Assembly: GCA_025765615.1 (NCBI GenBank) | Contig: JAIVFJ010000049.1 | Span: 1 to 64,000, forward strand | Source: Zopfochytrium polystomum | Taxonomy: Eukaryota > Chytridiomycota > Chytridiomycetes > Chytridiales > Chytridiaceae | DNA: 64,000 nt | Reading direction: 5' to 3' | In this document: in pieces, positions 31,831 through 43,714 of the stretch | Layout of the letters: each line of letters starts with the position of its first letter | How positions within the stretch are numbered: position 1 is the stretch's first letter | The notes under the pieces: generated by a model | What the model was told of the DNA's origin: nothing | Databases searched by the model: none | What the model saw: only the letters and a program-made list of their open reading frames with translations | Program-made: the position numbers and the translations under genes

Positions 31831-33240
31831 TCATGGTCGCTCTTCTCCCCTCGCCCATCATCAATCTTGTATTAACTTTTCCCTCCCTCCTTTGTGGCTT
31901 CATTCCCCAATCCTTTTACGACACCTTATTCTCACATGATAATCCCACTGCCTCTGAAAGATGCGGTAATCACGCTTTTCGCAATCGGAACAGATCAGCC
32001 ACCACAACTTTCACATCTTGTGCAGCGCACAAAGTGACAACCATAGCGCATTGCGGGTTGACTGTATGACCCATGCTCATTTGCACTTTCTGGGTGTCTG
32101 ACCTCTTTTGGATGTTCTCTTCACCGGTGAGGACTGGTTCAGGAGCTCCACAGTGTGCTCTAGAACCTGACGAGCTTCCTTGGGGCTGCTTTCAGGGAAC
32201 TTGGCAATGAACATCATCGATTCGGGGTGGAGGGGGAATTTTTCTGGGTCAAGTCAATACATGGCATTTCTGGTCTGAGACTCGTACGAGATCTGTAAAT
32301 GTCTGCTGTCATGGAGGTTCCCTTGGCAAGAGTGATCTGTCAATCGGCTGATGGATGCGACAATCATCTTTGTGCCATTCTCTTTGTAGTCGTCAAACTC
32401 GCACAGGATGGAGAGGGGTGGGTTGTTTGTCTGCCGCTGTCAACATGTTTGGTTGGGGGACTGGAGGAGGTGGAGATCAAGGGTCGACCAAAAGGCGGCT
32501 GGTTCTCCTTCTCAGACATGTGACGTTTTCCCTTGAACATGGTCACAGGAGAAACAACTGTGCCTAGATCTGGTGCCCGTCGCCTTTTCGTACCTGATGA
32601 CAGTGTTCAGAAGCGAATTCTTCAAGCATGCAAAGTTACCTGTGAGCTCCACCAGCTTCACAGCGATGGTCTGCCCGTGAAATTGGCGAAGTTGCTGCGT
32701 ATCGTCGGCAGCTTGAACGTTGGAAGGAGTCAAGGCTGTGGCAAGATCTCCGGCTATGGCGATAATGCCGTTGAGGATAGTTGCGTGTTCAGTTGTCCAG
32801 TCGTTCTTTGTGAGAGACATGAGCGACTCAGGGTGCTGGAGTCGGGTTCCCTTTTTTGTTTTCTTGGGGTTTGTTGTTCTGATCTGTTTGCTCCCTGATC
32901 CAAAAGCACTTTCAGTAGATTACTGCTGCGGGAAAAAGGCTACCACCAATGCAATTTGTGGTTCCGACTGCAACAACTTTGAGTGCAAATTCAAGTCGCA
33001 CTTTGGAATGAAAGTTATTGCATGTTCAGACCTTTGGGTGCAAATTCTTCGTTCCCCTGACATCGATGACCTTGAGCCAAAGCACCTTCTCTTGGTCTGT
33101 TCTCGCTGAAGGTATACGCGACAGAATCTGTGGCTGCAGGCATTTTTGGCACGACAGAGAAGACTTATAGACAGCGAGTTCGGCAAGTTCTTGCTGTGAT
33201 TTCGTCGTTTGGATGTGGTATGTGATGTTAAATTTAAACC

Positions 33241-33672
33241 TTGCATTCGTTGTTGTTGGTTCTAACCAACCAAAATAGATCGACTTCGAGGACTGTTGGA
33301 TCAATTGGGATCAGTATTGGCCGTTGTGCTATGTTGATGGTGTTGATTGCCGAGTGGATGAATGTCGCCCCATCAGACGCGGACTACAGCCACAGGTTTA
33401 ATAAGGCGGGGCTGCAGTACGAAGTCGCTTCAGCCCTTGGGTGCTCGCAGATTGTCCTCGTTGCAGGAGGCGTCCCATGCAGTGACTGGCCAGATCTAAA
33501 ACTTGCGAGACCTGGTATTATACCAAGACTGGAACCTGACGAAAAAGTCGCTGCAGACAAAGGCTACCGCAGGGGCCCACATTTCATATGTCCTATCGAT
33601 AACGAGCAAAGCCCAGAAGCGGTTGTTGTAACTCAGTTTAACTTGCGATACGAGCCTCTCCTCTCAATGTAG
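33241..33672 (+). pseudogene. DDE superfamily transposase fragment (Harbinger/IS4-like)
   Basis: The 143-codon frame contains SHRFNKAGLQYEVASALGCS, QIVLVAGGVPCSDWPDLKL and LEPDEKVAADKGYRRGP. This matches the middle and end of eukaryotic DDE_Tnp_4/Harbinger-like transposases (usually SxKxxxxGxxYE, G..PG..sD). Upstream, in another frame, IDFEDCWINWDQYWPLCYVD resembles the segment around the first catalytic Asp, so a frameshift near 33310 breaks the gene. No intact copy is present. Confidence 0.55.
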
Positions 33673-34230
33673 TTTTCTTTACTGAATAAAAAATTGATTT
33701 CCGCATCTTCCGGTTCGTAAAACCCTTGTCACCACTTTCCACCAGCTCCTTCTTGACACCCATCATTTCATTTGGATTCCTGTTGCAACGACACTATCTC
33801 GTGGGAGATGTCAAAGTCCATCAAGCCGTCTGACAAGTGCTTGAAGCCCCGCAGATCCCCTCCACCAAATTCCCAGGCCTCTGACCGTTGCTCCCCAGCC
33901 TCTCACCCACCGTCTTCTCTAATCGTCACCCCTTCCCTCCCTTCCACTCCATCATCCCATAGAACTCGTAACAGCCCTTCACAACCCTCTCAACCTCGTT
34001 GCACCACATGTAGTCGCCAGCACACTCCACTGACACTTGCCCAGACATGTGGCTTATCTGGCTTTTGCACACCAAGGCTTCTTCCAGATGGGTTGACGAC
34101 TACCTCAGCGGCATAAAACTTGTTGCAGGCATTATCTGGCTTCGCTGTGCAATAAAACTTCCCTCATGCCAACAAGCAAGAGCCACTCATCACCCATCAC
34201 CAGCTGAGCCCCTGGCATTCACTGAGCATT

Positions 34231-34532
34231 TTCTCTCTCTCTGTTTTTGGGCCAATTCTCATTCTCCTTTTTTTTCTTCAATCTGATTTCTGTCCTTTGG
34301 CTTCAATACAGAGGCCCTTCAAATCCATCTGGCTCACAAGGTGGGGGTAGTGAGAGATGGTACACATCCAGGTGTGTACATGGTCCCTTAGTGGGGCTCC
34401 TCTTAAGGGGCTGTGGTTGGGGAATGCAGCTGGCCCCGCCAGTGACTGTGTGACATTGTTGGCTCTGTGTTGGAGTGAGGACCTCCAGTGCTCGCCCACT
34501 GCGATGACAGTAGTGGTAGTGGCAACGACGGC
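34231..34532 (+). repeat. Diverged LTR fragment (same family as LTR-A/B/C)
   Basis: This resembles the interior of LTR-C (34945-35235), sharing CTCTCTGTTTTTGGGCCA, ATCCATCTGGCTCACAA and GTGACTGTGTGACATTG, but with clearly more mismatches than the full copies. It ends abruptly at the LTR-C start, so LTR-C landed in or recombined with an older copy. Confidence 0.8.
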
Positions 34533-35979
34533 TGTGAGACTACACCGAGGTCTCAGTGATAAAGTCTAGGGATTTTATTCGCAAAAACAAGCGTACCTGT
34601 CATAAAACCGCACGGATTGGGACCCCTATTATTGCTCCCGGTTCTTTAGTTTCCAAGGCGTTATCAAAGTGTATTTGCGGCTAACCCGTCTTTATTATTG
34701 GGCCTGCTTTTACTACTTTCGTCTTAACAGTTTCCGTTGCACCAGGGTTTTCTCAACATATTTTCTTTTTCAGCGACTAACAGAGACTGCCCAACTGTCT
34801 AGGGATGGGGTGCCTGACAGGCCGTACCCCAAGCCTGCCTAATTTATTATTTATTTTTGGCACTTGTACATACATGCATAGGGTTGGGGGGACTTAGAGC
34901 ATTTGTGGTGGATGCTCCAAGTCAGGGGGGCGGACTTGTCAATTTTCTCTCTCTCTGTTTTTGGGCCATTTCTCTTTTTCCTTTTTTCTTCAATCTGATT
35001 TCTGTCCATTGGCACCAATACAGAGTCCCTTCAAATCCATCTGGCTCACAAAGGTGAGGGTAGTGAGAGATGGTACACACCCGGGTGTGTACATGGTCCC
35101 TTCGTGGGGCTCCTCTTAAGGGGCCGTGGGTGGGGAATGCAGCTGGCCCCACCAGCGACTGTGTGACATTGCTGGCTCTGTGTTGGAGGATCACAGGTAC
35201 TCGCCTGCTGCGATGACGGTGGTGGTGGTGGCGACGACGACGGTGTCGTCGTCCCCAACCTTCCCGTCCCTGCGAGGGTGTTGTTGGCCGCACTCGGTGC
35301 AGCCTGCGACACCTGAGAGTTCGATCTACGAGTGCCTGCCTCGGTCCTATTGCTGTGAGAGTGAGATGCGTGAGTACGAGTGCAATGCAATAAAGCCTGT
35401 TGGTCGAGTGATTGTGCCGACGCAGCCCGGCGGGGTGCGTGTTTGATTGCAGGTGTTTCCGCGTGCGAGTTCCCTGCTGGCGACCTTCTGACCCCTACAT
35501 AGTCGACTCCCTTCTCTCCCCCCCCGTCGCTGGCGACGACGAGGGCTCCTGCAGCACCGTCTGCGACGAGGGGCGCTAGGTCACACCCTGTCCGTCCTGT
35601 CGCTATTAACCGCTCCTGTTGTATTTGAGATTCGGTTCCTGAGATAAAAACCCCCGTTTCCCTCTTCTCTCTCTTTATTCTGCGGTTGTGTTGCGCCCTC
35701 GGGAGTGCCCTTCTGTTTCCCCTCGCATCAGCCCACAGCCACGCAAGTAATCAGTGCCCTGGCACTGATCCTTCAGAGGATTGTCCCTCTGAATGTTCAT
35801 TCTTTGTGTTTGAGACCCCTGTTAGACAGATCAGTAGGGATACTTCGTGGACTAGGCAAGTAGTTGGGTTGAAACACCCCCTAGACAACAGCCCAATAAA
35901 GTTAGTTTTAGCCTATTATTTGCTTTCCCCAACTCTAGGGCCCAGATCCCAGGGTCAAAGGAGTGAGTATAGTCTCACA
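34533..35979 (+). repeat. LTR-C, full 1.45-kb LTR
   Basis: 1447 bp, from TGTGAGACTACACCGAGG to GAGTATAGTCTCACA. It is nearly identical to LTR-B. No polypurine tract precedes it and no TSD is evident. Confidence 0.9.
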
Positions 35980-36948
35980 CGGATCCACCCCAAACCAACA
36001 TGGACAGTGCGAATGGAGAAAGATGAAACAGGGTATCCATTTTTGATCAGTGGCATGATCCACTGAATCAAAACAGCCTCTTGTGCTGGATTCCCATCGC
36101 ATCTTTGTTCGGATCTGACCATTGCCCACCACCTCCTTCAACCCACACGGCAACCACTTACTCTTTGCATTCCCCTTGATGGCAATGACAGACTGCATCA
36201 AAGCAGCATTCCTCGTCCAAGCAGTCATGCATGAACAAGGCACGCCTGTTGAAGTTGCAGTATAGAAGGTGATGTTGTGAGTGAAGGTGGCGTTGCAAGA
36301 AGGTAGAAGGTTTGAGGTAGCAAAGCGAAGCATGCAGCCGAGGTAGAAAGACAGAGGGAAAATCATTTGAAATCTTCAGGAGCATTTCAAATCAACCAAG
36401 GTCTGTCCAGAGGCCTGGACAGAGGTTTCTGCACAGCTTACAAAGGGTGTTGCACACAGAGACAAAAGTCAGCTGACCTGGGGCAGCTGTGAGCTGCCCT
36501 GGTCAACATTTCTGAATCCATTGAGTGTAGTTCTCGACCTCACATGTGGGAGAGAGGGAATGCTGGGTGCTGCTCACACCAGGCACCATCCCAGCAGGCA
36601 TGGCCCATTGAGGGTGATTCTAATCACATTGTCCTCACCAGCAAAGCCTACGAAAGCAAAGCTAGAATCACCACTGTCCTCACCTAACTCTTTTCATTGG
36701 ATTCAGATTAGGCCTTTCAGTTTACCCACTTTGTGTAAGTTGCATTGGTGGTAGCGATGAAGTACCCATCAACATAGGAAGCTGGCTTCCCAGGCTCAAA
36801 TCATCAACGCCATCCCAGCACCCTTGTTGCATCCCGTAAAATGCCAGCTTCGGCAGTTTGAAGGCAAGAACATATTGGTTGTTTTTTCCTTTGGCTTACT
36901 GGTTGGTCATTCACACAGTTATCTAGAGCTCATTTTTATTCCTCGCAC
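35980..36948. other. Intergenic, nothing recognised
   Basis: No gene or terminal repeat is supported. The right part would contain the 3' flank of the leftward RPA1 gene. Confidence 0.5.
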
Positions 36949-39900
36949 TCAGGAGGCAGCCACAACTCGGTCCTTCATCAGTAATCTTCCAGCCCCCGCC
37001 CGTCGGCTTGGTCCAATCTTCTGCAGACCCTTTGGTCCTGGCAGCGAGGATTTCTTCAATCTATCGCTAGCCTCCTCCGTTGAGACGGACTGCATGATGT
37101 CAAACGCGCCCGTGCCGCTCCCGACGACCCGACCAACAACAATACGAGCGGATGGAGACTGAAGAGTATCATAGTCTCCCGAGAGAGTGGCGGAGGTCAT
37201 AAAGTTGGAAGTTGTCTCGTACGTCATTTGCAGGAATGGAGACGAGTTGGACACCATTCCCATCCGGTTGAACGGCTTGTAACCGCCCTCAAACGTCTGT
37301 ACAAATAATAAATATGTGGGGTCACTTTAGTTCCAACGCAGCGGTGCTAATCCAGTGGTCACCTACCATGTAGTCACTTATTAAGCTAAGGTGCCGTTTG
37401 TCGACGTTAATTCCGTAGACTCCGAAAACGGAGGCGACTTCCGACATGATGGCAGCTCGGGCGGCTTCTACACCATATGTACGAAGCACTGCAGCAATAT
37501 CGTTTGTGTAAATGTTGTTCAAGTCAAGAAGATCTGGATGTTCCCACATGCCAGGGAGGTTCACACCCTCAGTTCCAAGGTTGTTCTAAAAGAAAATTGT
37601 TAAAAACATTGAGGGCAATTCAAAATACGTACGGTTTTGTCACTCTCGGACTGTTTCGGGAGAGGATAGCACTTTTTAATGCCGCGGACTTCGCGAAGAA
37701 CAACATCTGTGGACGCTTTTTCAACCATTGCCACCATCAAAATCTTCTTTGAGCCGACGTCGAACTGGGAAGATACGAATATTTTTTCGGTTTAGTTCCA
37801 GTTTAGCTGTCGAAACTCACAAGGAGAGAAAGACTATACCTCAAGATCAAGCTCACACCATTTACCCTTCGGGTCTCGCCTTGAAGAAACGACGTATTTG
37901 GTCAACACCAGCTTTTCCTCATCTTCGTCCATGTCATCCACTTCGTTTGCAGCTTCCATGTCACTATCGTCGTCTTCCTCATCTGGCTCGTCGTAATTAT
38001 CTAGGCCCTTTCGAGCACGCTTTGCCCCCTGCGCATCCTCCGCACCGCCTTCCTCATCTCCTTTGCCTTCTTCCGCTTCATCTTCCGAGTCACCCCCGAC
38101 TTCGTCGTCATTCCTCTTTCGACTGGCTTTTTCATTCTCTCCGTCGTTACCATCGTCGTTACCATCGTCGTTACCATCTTCGTTACCATCGTCGTCGTCA
38201 TCTCCCGTGCGTTTGCTGCTCTTTGACTCCGAAAACGTGCCAAGCGCGACGCCGATGTCGGCTTCGTCTGCACCAGTGCCTGTGCCCTTCCGAGACTTTC
38301 TCTTTCCAGGGTGTTTCTCGGCGTTTTCCTTTCTACTCGGCTTAAGGAACTTGTCGATGGCTCGGCTGAGAGTGACCGAAAGAGATGATTCGATCGCCAC
38401 AAATACGTCGTTCACTTGAAGACCATGCTCTGAGGCCAGATCACCCTTGGGCCAAACCTTTAAGCGGACTGTCAAACGCTTTTTCCGGAAGTCTCCAGTC
38501 TTCACTATTCTCTCCCGGACGGAAACGCCTTGAAGAACTTGTGCAAGAGTGAGTCGACTCAATCGCTTGCCGAGTTCCACCCCTTTTTCCATCGGGACGC
38601 CCGGCCGAAGTGGCAGCCTCATCAAGGGCGTCTTGATCGAGGCGGAGGCGGTCATGATAATCTCACGGAGACGAGGAATACCAAGTGTCACGTTTTTCTG
38701 CACAATGTGGCGGTTAACACAACAAGCGGGAAATGGCAGTGCACTTACTGCACCAAAACCAGCAAAGTGGAAAGTGTTCAGTGTCATTTGTGTGGACGGT
38801 TCTCCAACAGATTGGGCGGCTAGGAGGCCCACTGCCTCCCCAGGCTCTGCTAAGGAATGCATGTATTTCAAGTTCATAAGGAACCTGAATAGCCGGCCGC
38901 TAACAGCCTTGCCACCCGACCAGGATGTCTGCTTTCGTTCCCATCCGTCACTTGTTTTTTCGGTTTCCCCTTTCTTCTTCTTCACTTCCAGCAGATTGTC
39001 TTTGTTTTCACTGATAAACTTGTCCAAGTTCTGCATAAACTGCTCACTGACACTGCCGAGATATCGGCTGGGGCTGAGAACGCTCAATGCTGTATCAGGA
39101 ATGTCAACGTCTTCGCCCTCCGCGGCGGCAGCAATGGCTTTAGCACGTCTCTTCACGAATTTTGAAGCCGTTTCCGAGTCTACCATTCCTGATGCTTCAA
39201 CGTCACCTGGGCGAAGGCGTTCGACCAGGGCACGATGGTTCATTGCACAAAATGCAAGATTGCTCAAAGCGCGGCTTTTGACGACATCGAGTGCATCCTC
39301 TCCATACATGAATTGTAAGACAGACCCGTCTGCGTCTCGAACAGTGTTATCATAGTGGACGCGAAGCCCTTCCAAATGTTTAATTAGACAACGCTGTAGG
39401 TAGCCTGACCTTGACGTTTTCACTGCAGTATCGATCAAACCTTCCCGACCGGCCATGCCTAAGAGGAAATGAGGATCATTTTGTCGACGACAGGGTTCAT
39501 CTTACAGTGGAAAAAGTACTCTTGAGGCTTTACTCCAGTCAAGAAACGACCCGCAACGTAACCTCCAGCCCGCATGCTCGAGTCGAAAGCCCTAAAACTA
39601 GGAAGAGTCTTTCCGCTTATCATTGTCGGCACACGACGACCCTCCAGTTCCTGCTGGCCAAGGCAGCAACTGATCTGCGACACGTTCACCGCAGAACCTT
39701 TCGCACCAGAGACGGTCATAACTTGCATGTTGTTATGCGGGAATGGCCTTAAAAGGTGCTTGGGGATGGCAGCAGCGATAACGGATGAAGTGAGCTTGTG
39801 CGTAGCGGATCGCATAGAGCCATCGAGGGCTTCAGCTTTATCTTTATCGCGAAGGGACGCTTCCATCGCTGCACGAAGTTTGGCTGCGGTGGTTGCATCC

Positions 39901-42900
39901 AGTTCATCGGCATCTCCTCCATTCTTGTTTCCCTTTCTCTTGTCCTGGGGCCTTTTGATGCCGAAGTGCTCCAGCGTAGCATCCCGGCCTGCATTACGAG
40001 CTGCATCCATCAGCTGTCGGCGAACTTTGTTGCCCTCGTCGGTAAGCATCAAATCGTCGATTCTACATGTAAACCCGAAATGCTGCAGGAACGCAGTGAG
40101 AAGTCGGCCCAAGGTCGAGAGCAAGGCGGATGCATGCGATGGGCCGTACAGCTCGTAAACGGAATGAACAAGACCCTGGGCAGATGCTCCCAGCTGCGAT
40201 TTGTCCATAATGCCGGTCAGGAAGTGAGAGGACATGAAAATCACGTGGGAGTCCTCTGGCGCTGTTTTTCCCCACTGGGCTGCTGGAACACGGCACTTAG
40301 AAATCATGTTAAGAGGCGGCTTGTCATAAGAAAGATTCAAAAGAATCGTGGAAAACTATGCACGAACAGAGTTTCAGTATAACGGCCAAGAGTTGTTAGT
40401 GCAACTAACCACTTGCTTTCCTGTCCAAAGCATTCTCGGCTTCATGATGGCGGGAGGAATCGTAACAATCCGACCGTTATCTCCAATTGACACGGCTCTT
40501 TCTATATTTCCGTTCCGCAGCGTAGCAGTCCCGCCGCGAGCCTCTGATTTCAGTGCCATGCAAACCAGCTGCATATACTCGTCTCTTGTCAAAAATGTGT
40601 CACGCGAGGACATGTGAACACCCGCATCGACATGATCCTGGATGAGACCGCGCAGGACACCACCGTCAGTGGGTACCAAATACTGCTGGTCAGTCCGCGC
40701 AATTAGCATTGCTTCCGCGCGCGCGATGTCATTCTGCGGGAAGTGCATATTCATCTCGTCACCATCGAAATCGGCTGTGAAGTATTCAGATCAGAACTCC
40801 TGGCTGCGAAGGCATTGACATCCCAACTTACCGTTGTACGTGTTGCAGTTCGCGTAGTGCATTCTGATTGTTTTTTCGCCTGGAAGAATTCTCGCTGTAT
40901 GGGCCATCATAGACGGCTTGTGAAGCGTCGGTTGACGGTTCATAATCAGAAAATCTCCATCTCGGATGTGCCTCAGCACTTTTTTGTTTGAGTGGGGGAC
41001 GTTTGTGCCTGAAGGCAGTGTTATACAGACCAATTAGAAGCCTCAGCACAGTTTGGCCTACCATCTTCGCCAACTCCAATAAAAGGTGTCAAGAGCTGGT
41101 TGGCAATAGCTGTGCGACTGCTTTCATCCAGAGCATCAAGGGCTATTGCTTGACCATCTTCGTTGATCACGGCCGACGCACCTGGCCATTTCGGTCCATT
41201 TATTACCGCTGCTCTCAAGCGATCGAAATTATGGACAGTCACAGGTTCTGGGTATGTCAGCTTCACAGCGAAAGGCGGCGGAACACCAATTTCGTTGGCT
41301 TCAATATAAGGGTCTGGAGAGATGACCGAGCGTGCAGCATAATTTACTCGCTTTCCCATCATGTGCTTGCGGAATAAGCCCTCCTTCTTTTCGAGAATTT
41401 GACGAACACCAGGAGGCGGTACAACTGACGCGGACGGCTTTGTTGTTTTCGAAGAGTCGATGTATACGTTGACTTGTTCCTGAAGCCTAATGCAACCTTG
41501 CACAATCTGCGCCATGGCATCTTCTCCAGCAAGGAACGCCTGCGCACCGGGACGAAGAGTTGCTCCCATTTTCGCTTTCGCAGCCTCTTTTCCCTCCGTT
41601 GCGACGATCTTAGCCATTTCGATTTGATCCAGTCTCAGCTGGCGAATGTATGCATTTGTTTTCAGGATTTCTGTAAGGTAAGTGTTCTGAGAGTCTTCAA
41701 ACATCATATCGCCCATTCGTGCTGCTGGTCGAAAACGAGTTGGTGTGACAGCGAGAACATCAAGGAAGAATATATCAGGAGAGGAATGCCGATTCGAAAA
41801 TAGCTCCAATGGAGAAGGAAGGCGCGTGGTTGATAGCCGAGGAGATAGACTGCCATTCGTCATAGATCCGAAGAATGCATCTAGGAGTTGACGCTCACGA
41901 TGCCAAAGGAGGTTCATGTGAGCGCGCACTTCAATAGAGCTGAGATACCGGGCCTTGTCCTCCCCACTTGACACTGCAGTTTCTTCGGCTTTGTTCCGAT
42001 CTCCCAAGGTTTTCTTCTCCCTTGCAGCCAATCGTACGTTCCAATCGTCCGCCTCACCTTCCTCTTCTTCCTCTTCATCACTCTCTGAAACATCCGCCAT
42101 AACCTTTGCGTCTCGGATCTGCTTTCCGAGAATGTTGCGGTTCTTGTCCAGCGATTCCACCATCTCGTTGTCATCCGCCGTCTCGTTCAACAGCTCGTTC
42201 CCAGAGGCAGAAAAAAGGGGCTCAAACACCAACTTCCTTGCACGCATCGTCGCCTTTGATGACTCTGGGAGATCTCTCTCAAATATCTTGTGAACCCCTT
42301 CCTTTCTGAATTTAGGCGACAAACCGCGGCAGTTTCCGCAGCTTAAAGGCATTGAAGATAAAAGCTCTCGATAAAGCTTCTGAAGAGCATCTGTAATAAG
42401 ATTGGACTTCGGAGGTCTGCGCATTATTCGCTCACGAGCGGCAATGTCGTTGAGTCCAGCGGCGGAAAGTCTTTCGGCCATAAATCCGTCAATTTTGGCA
42501 ATGATAGCCTCAGGGGATCGAGGGAGGTTTGCCAAATGCTCAGAAAGGGGTTCGTCATCTCCGTTAGCCATGGCATTCGTGACGTTCGAGGCTCCGCCCT
42601 CTTCAGCCGCTTCATCATCGTCGTCTCCCTCCAATGCCTCGTCGTCGCGAAACGAAGCGCCCCTTCCTGAGGTCGCCTTTTTCTTTGAACCTGCAGGCTT
42701 TAGCGATATGGCACCGTCGAGTTCTTGGGCGTCCACAAGTAGGCCGGCTCTAATTAGCGTGAGCTTTGCTATAAACCTGTGGGCTTGCGGTCGCGTGAGG
42801 CGCAGACGGTGGCAGTAGAAGCAAAGTGATTGCAGTAGCTTGAACATCAGCGCAAAAGTAATCGGGTTATAGCACGGAGTAGCAAGCTCGATGTGACCGA

Positions 42901-43255
42901 AGTGACCAGGGCAAGCGTTGAAAGATAGTCCGCAAGTTTCGCAGCTGTCCATGTTAAACCTTTATTAGTCCAAACAGCGGGATCGGAAATGGAACACAAA
43001 GCCACTGCACTTTTCGGATCTGTCATCTATCGGGCCGAGTGCCGGGTCGTAGAGACCGCTTGTTGAGGGTCGATTCATGGTGTCGAGGATTGAGGGATTC
43101 GAAATCTGCTTAACAGACAAGGCGCGAATTTCATCAGCAGAGTAGAACGAGAAGGCGACCGACGTGATTTGGCGTGAGATCATGGACGACGCGGCGATTC
43201 CGTCGCCGCCACCTCCGATACCGACGCCTCTACGGCTCCCTCCTCCTACTCCCAT
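36949..43255 (-). CDS. RPA190: RNA polymerase I largest subunit (RPA190/POLR1A), 10 exons
   Basis: Catalytic subunit of nucleolar RNA polymerase I, which makes the large rRNA precursor. Exons are 43255-43011, 42959-41062, 41008-40832, 40774-40410, 40355-39506, 39458-38749, 38697-37840, 37764-37633, 37585-37367 and 37296-36949. They give about 1933 aa, longer than the ~1664-aa yeast protein. The start of the ninth exon was set by phase. Landmarks are the Pol I N-terminus FSADEI-like FYSADEIRALSVKQI and GLYDPALGP, and the zinc clamp CETCGLSFNACPGHFGHIEL. Also seen are NADFDGDEMN (catalytic Asp triad, formed across a splice joint), SSRDTFLTRDEYMQL, the bridge/trigger region GLLAAQSVGEPSTQMTLNTF and the C-terminal SPSARIVVGRVVGSGTG. 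A long acidic Asp/Glu/Asn insert (~38200-37900) lies in the usual jaw insertion site. It is divergent from the zinc-finger gene. Confidence 0.97.
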
Positions 43256-43714
43256 GCTTTGGTTTGGTGAGTTGTAGCTGGTCGGGTCGGCGGGCTGGTG
43301 AAGTGGATCGTAAAACCTGTGAGAGGGTGTGTGAGTGCGTGCTGTGCGTGCGTGTGCGCGGGCGTGTGTGCAGGTTGTGGGCGTGCGGGGGGAGGTAGTG
43401 GAAATGGAAAGGCGGGAGAAGGCAAGAGGCCGAGGGAGCCAATCTCTTGGATGGGGCTGGACGGGTTCTTTACCTCAACTCTGCGGGTTGAGTCGAGATC
43501 GGGCTTTCTTCTCTTTCTTTCGTTCTTTCTTTCTTTCTTTCTTTCTTTCTTTTTTTTTCTTTTTTGTTGGTTTTCTTTTCCTTTTCTTTTCTCTGACATG
43601 TCACTTTGTTATCATCAATCGCAGAGAGAGGGGTGGTAGAGAGGGAGAGAGACAGAGAGAGAGAGAGACAGAGAGAGAGAGTGTGAGAGAGAGAGAGAGA
43701 GAAAACGAACGCGC
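43256..43714. promoter_or_regulatory. Divergent promoter, RPA190 / zinc-finger gene
   Basis: This 459-bp spacer contains a GTGTGCG-rich stretch, a (TTTC)n run at 43515-43550 and a (GA)n tract at 43637-43702 directly upstream of the zinc-finger ATG. It must serve both genes. No defined element is claimed. Confidence 0.55.

Larger units (their letters stand above)
30414..34230 (+). other. Transposon graveyard between LTR-B and LTR-C
   Basis: 3.8 kb without an intact gene. A short segment after LTR-B matches sequence next to LTR-A. A 121-codon frame at 30991-31356 (with the tandem LQSKLQSKL) has no known domain. LINE-like and DDE remnants are listed separately. If B and C were the LTRs of one element, this would be its interior, but it has no gag, PBS or PPT. 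Independent LTR insertions, or a composite, fit better. Confidence 0.5.

Noticed and set aside
28959..35979. A single intact LTR retrotransposon bounded by LTR-B and LTR-C
   Set aside because: No PBS, PPT, gag, pol or TSD was found, and the interior consists of unrelated transposon pieces plus an older LTR fragment.
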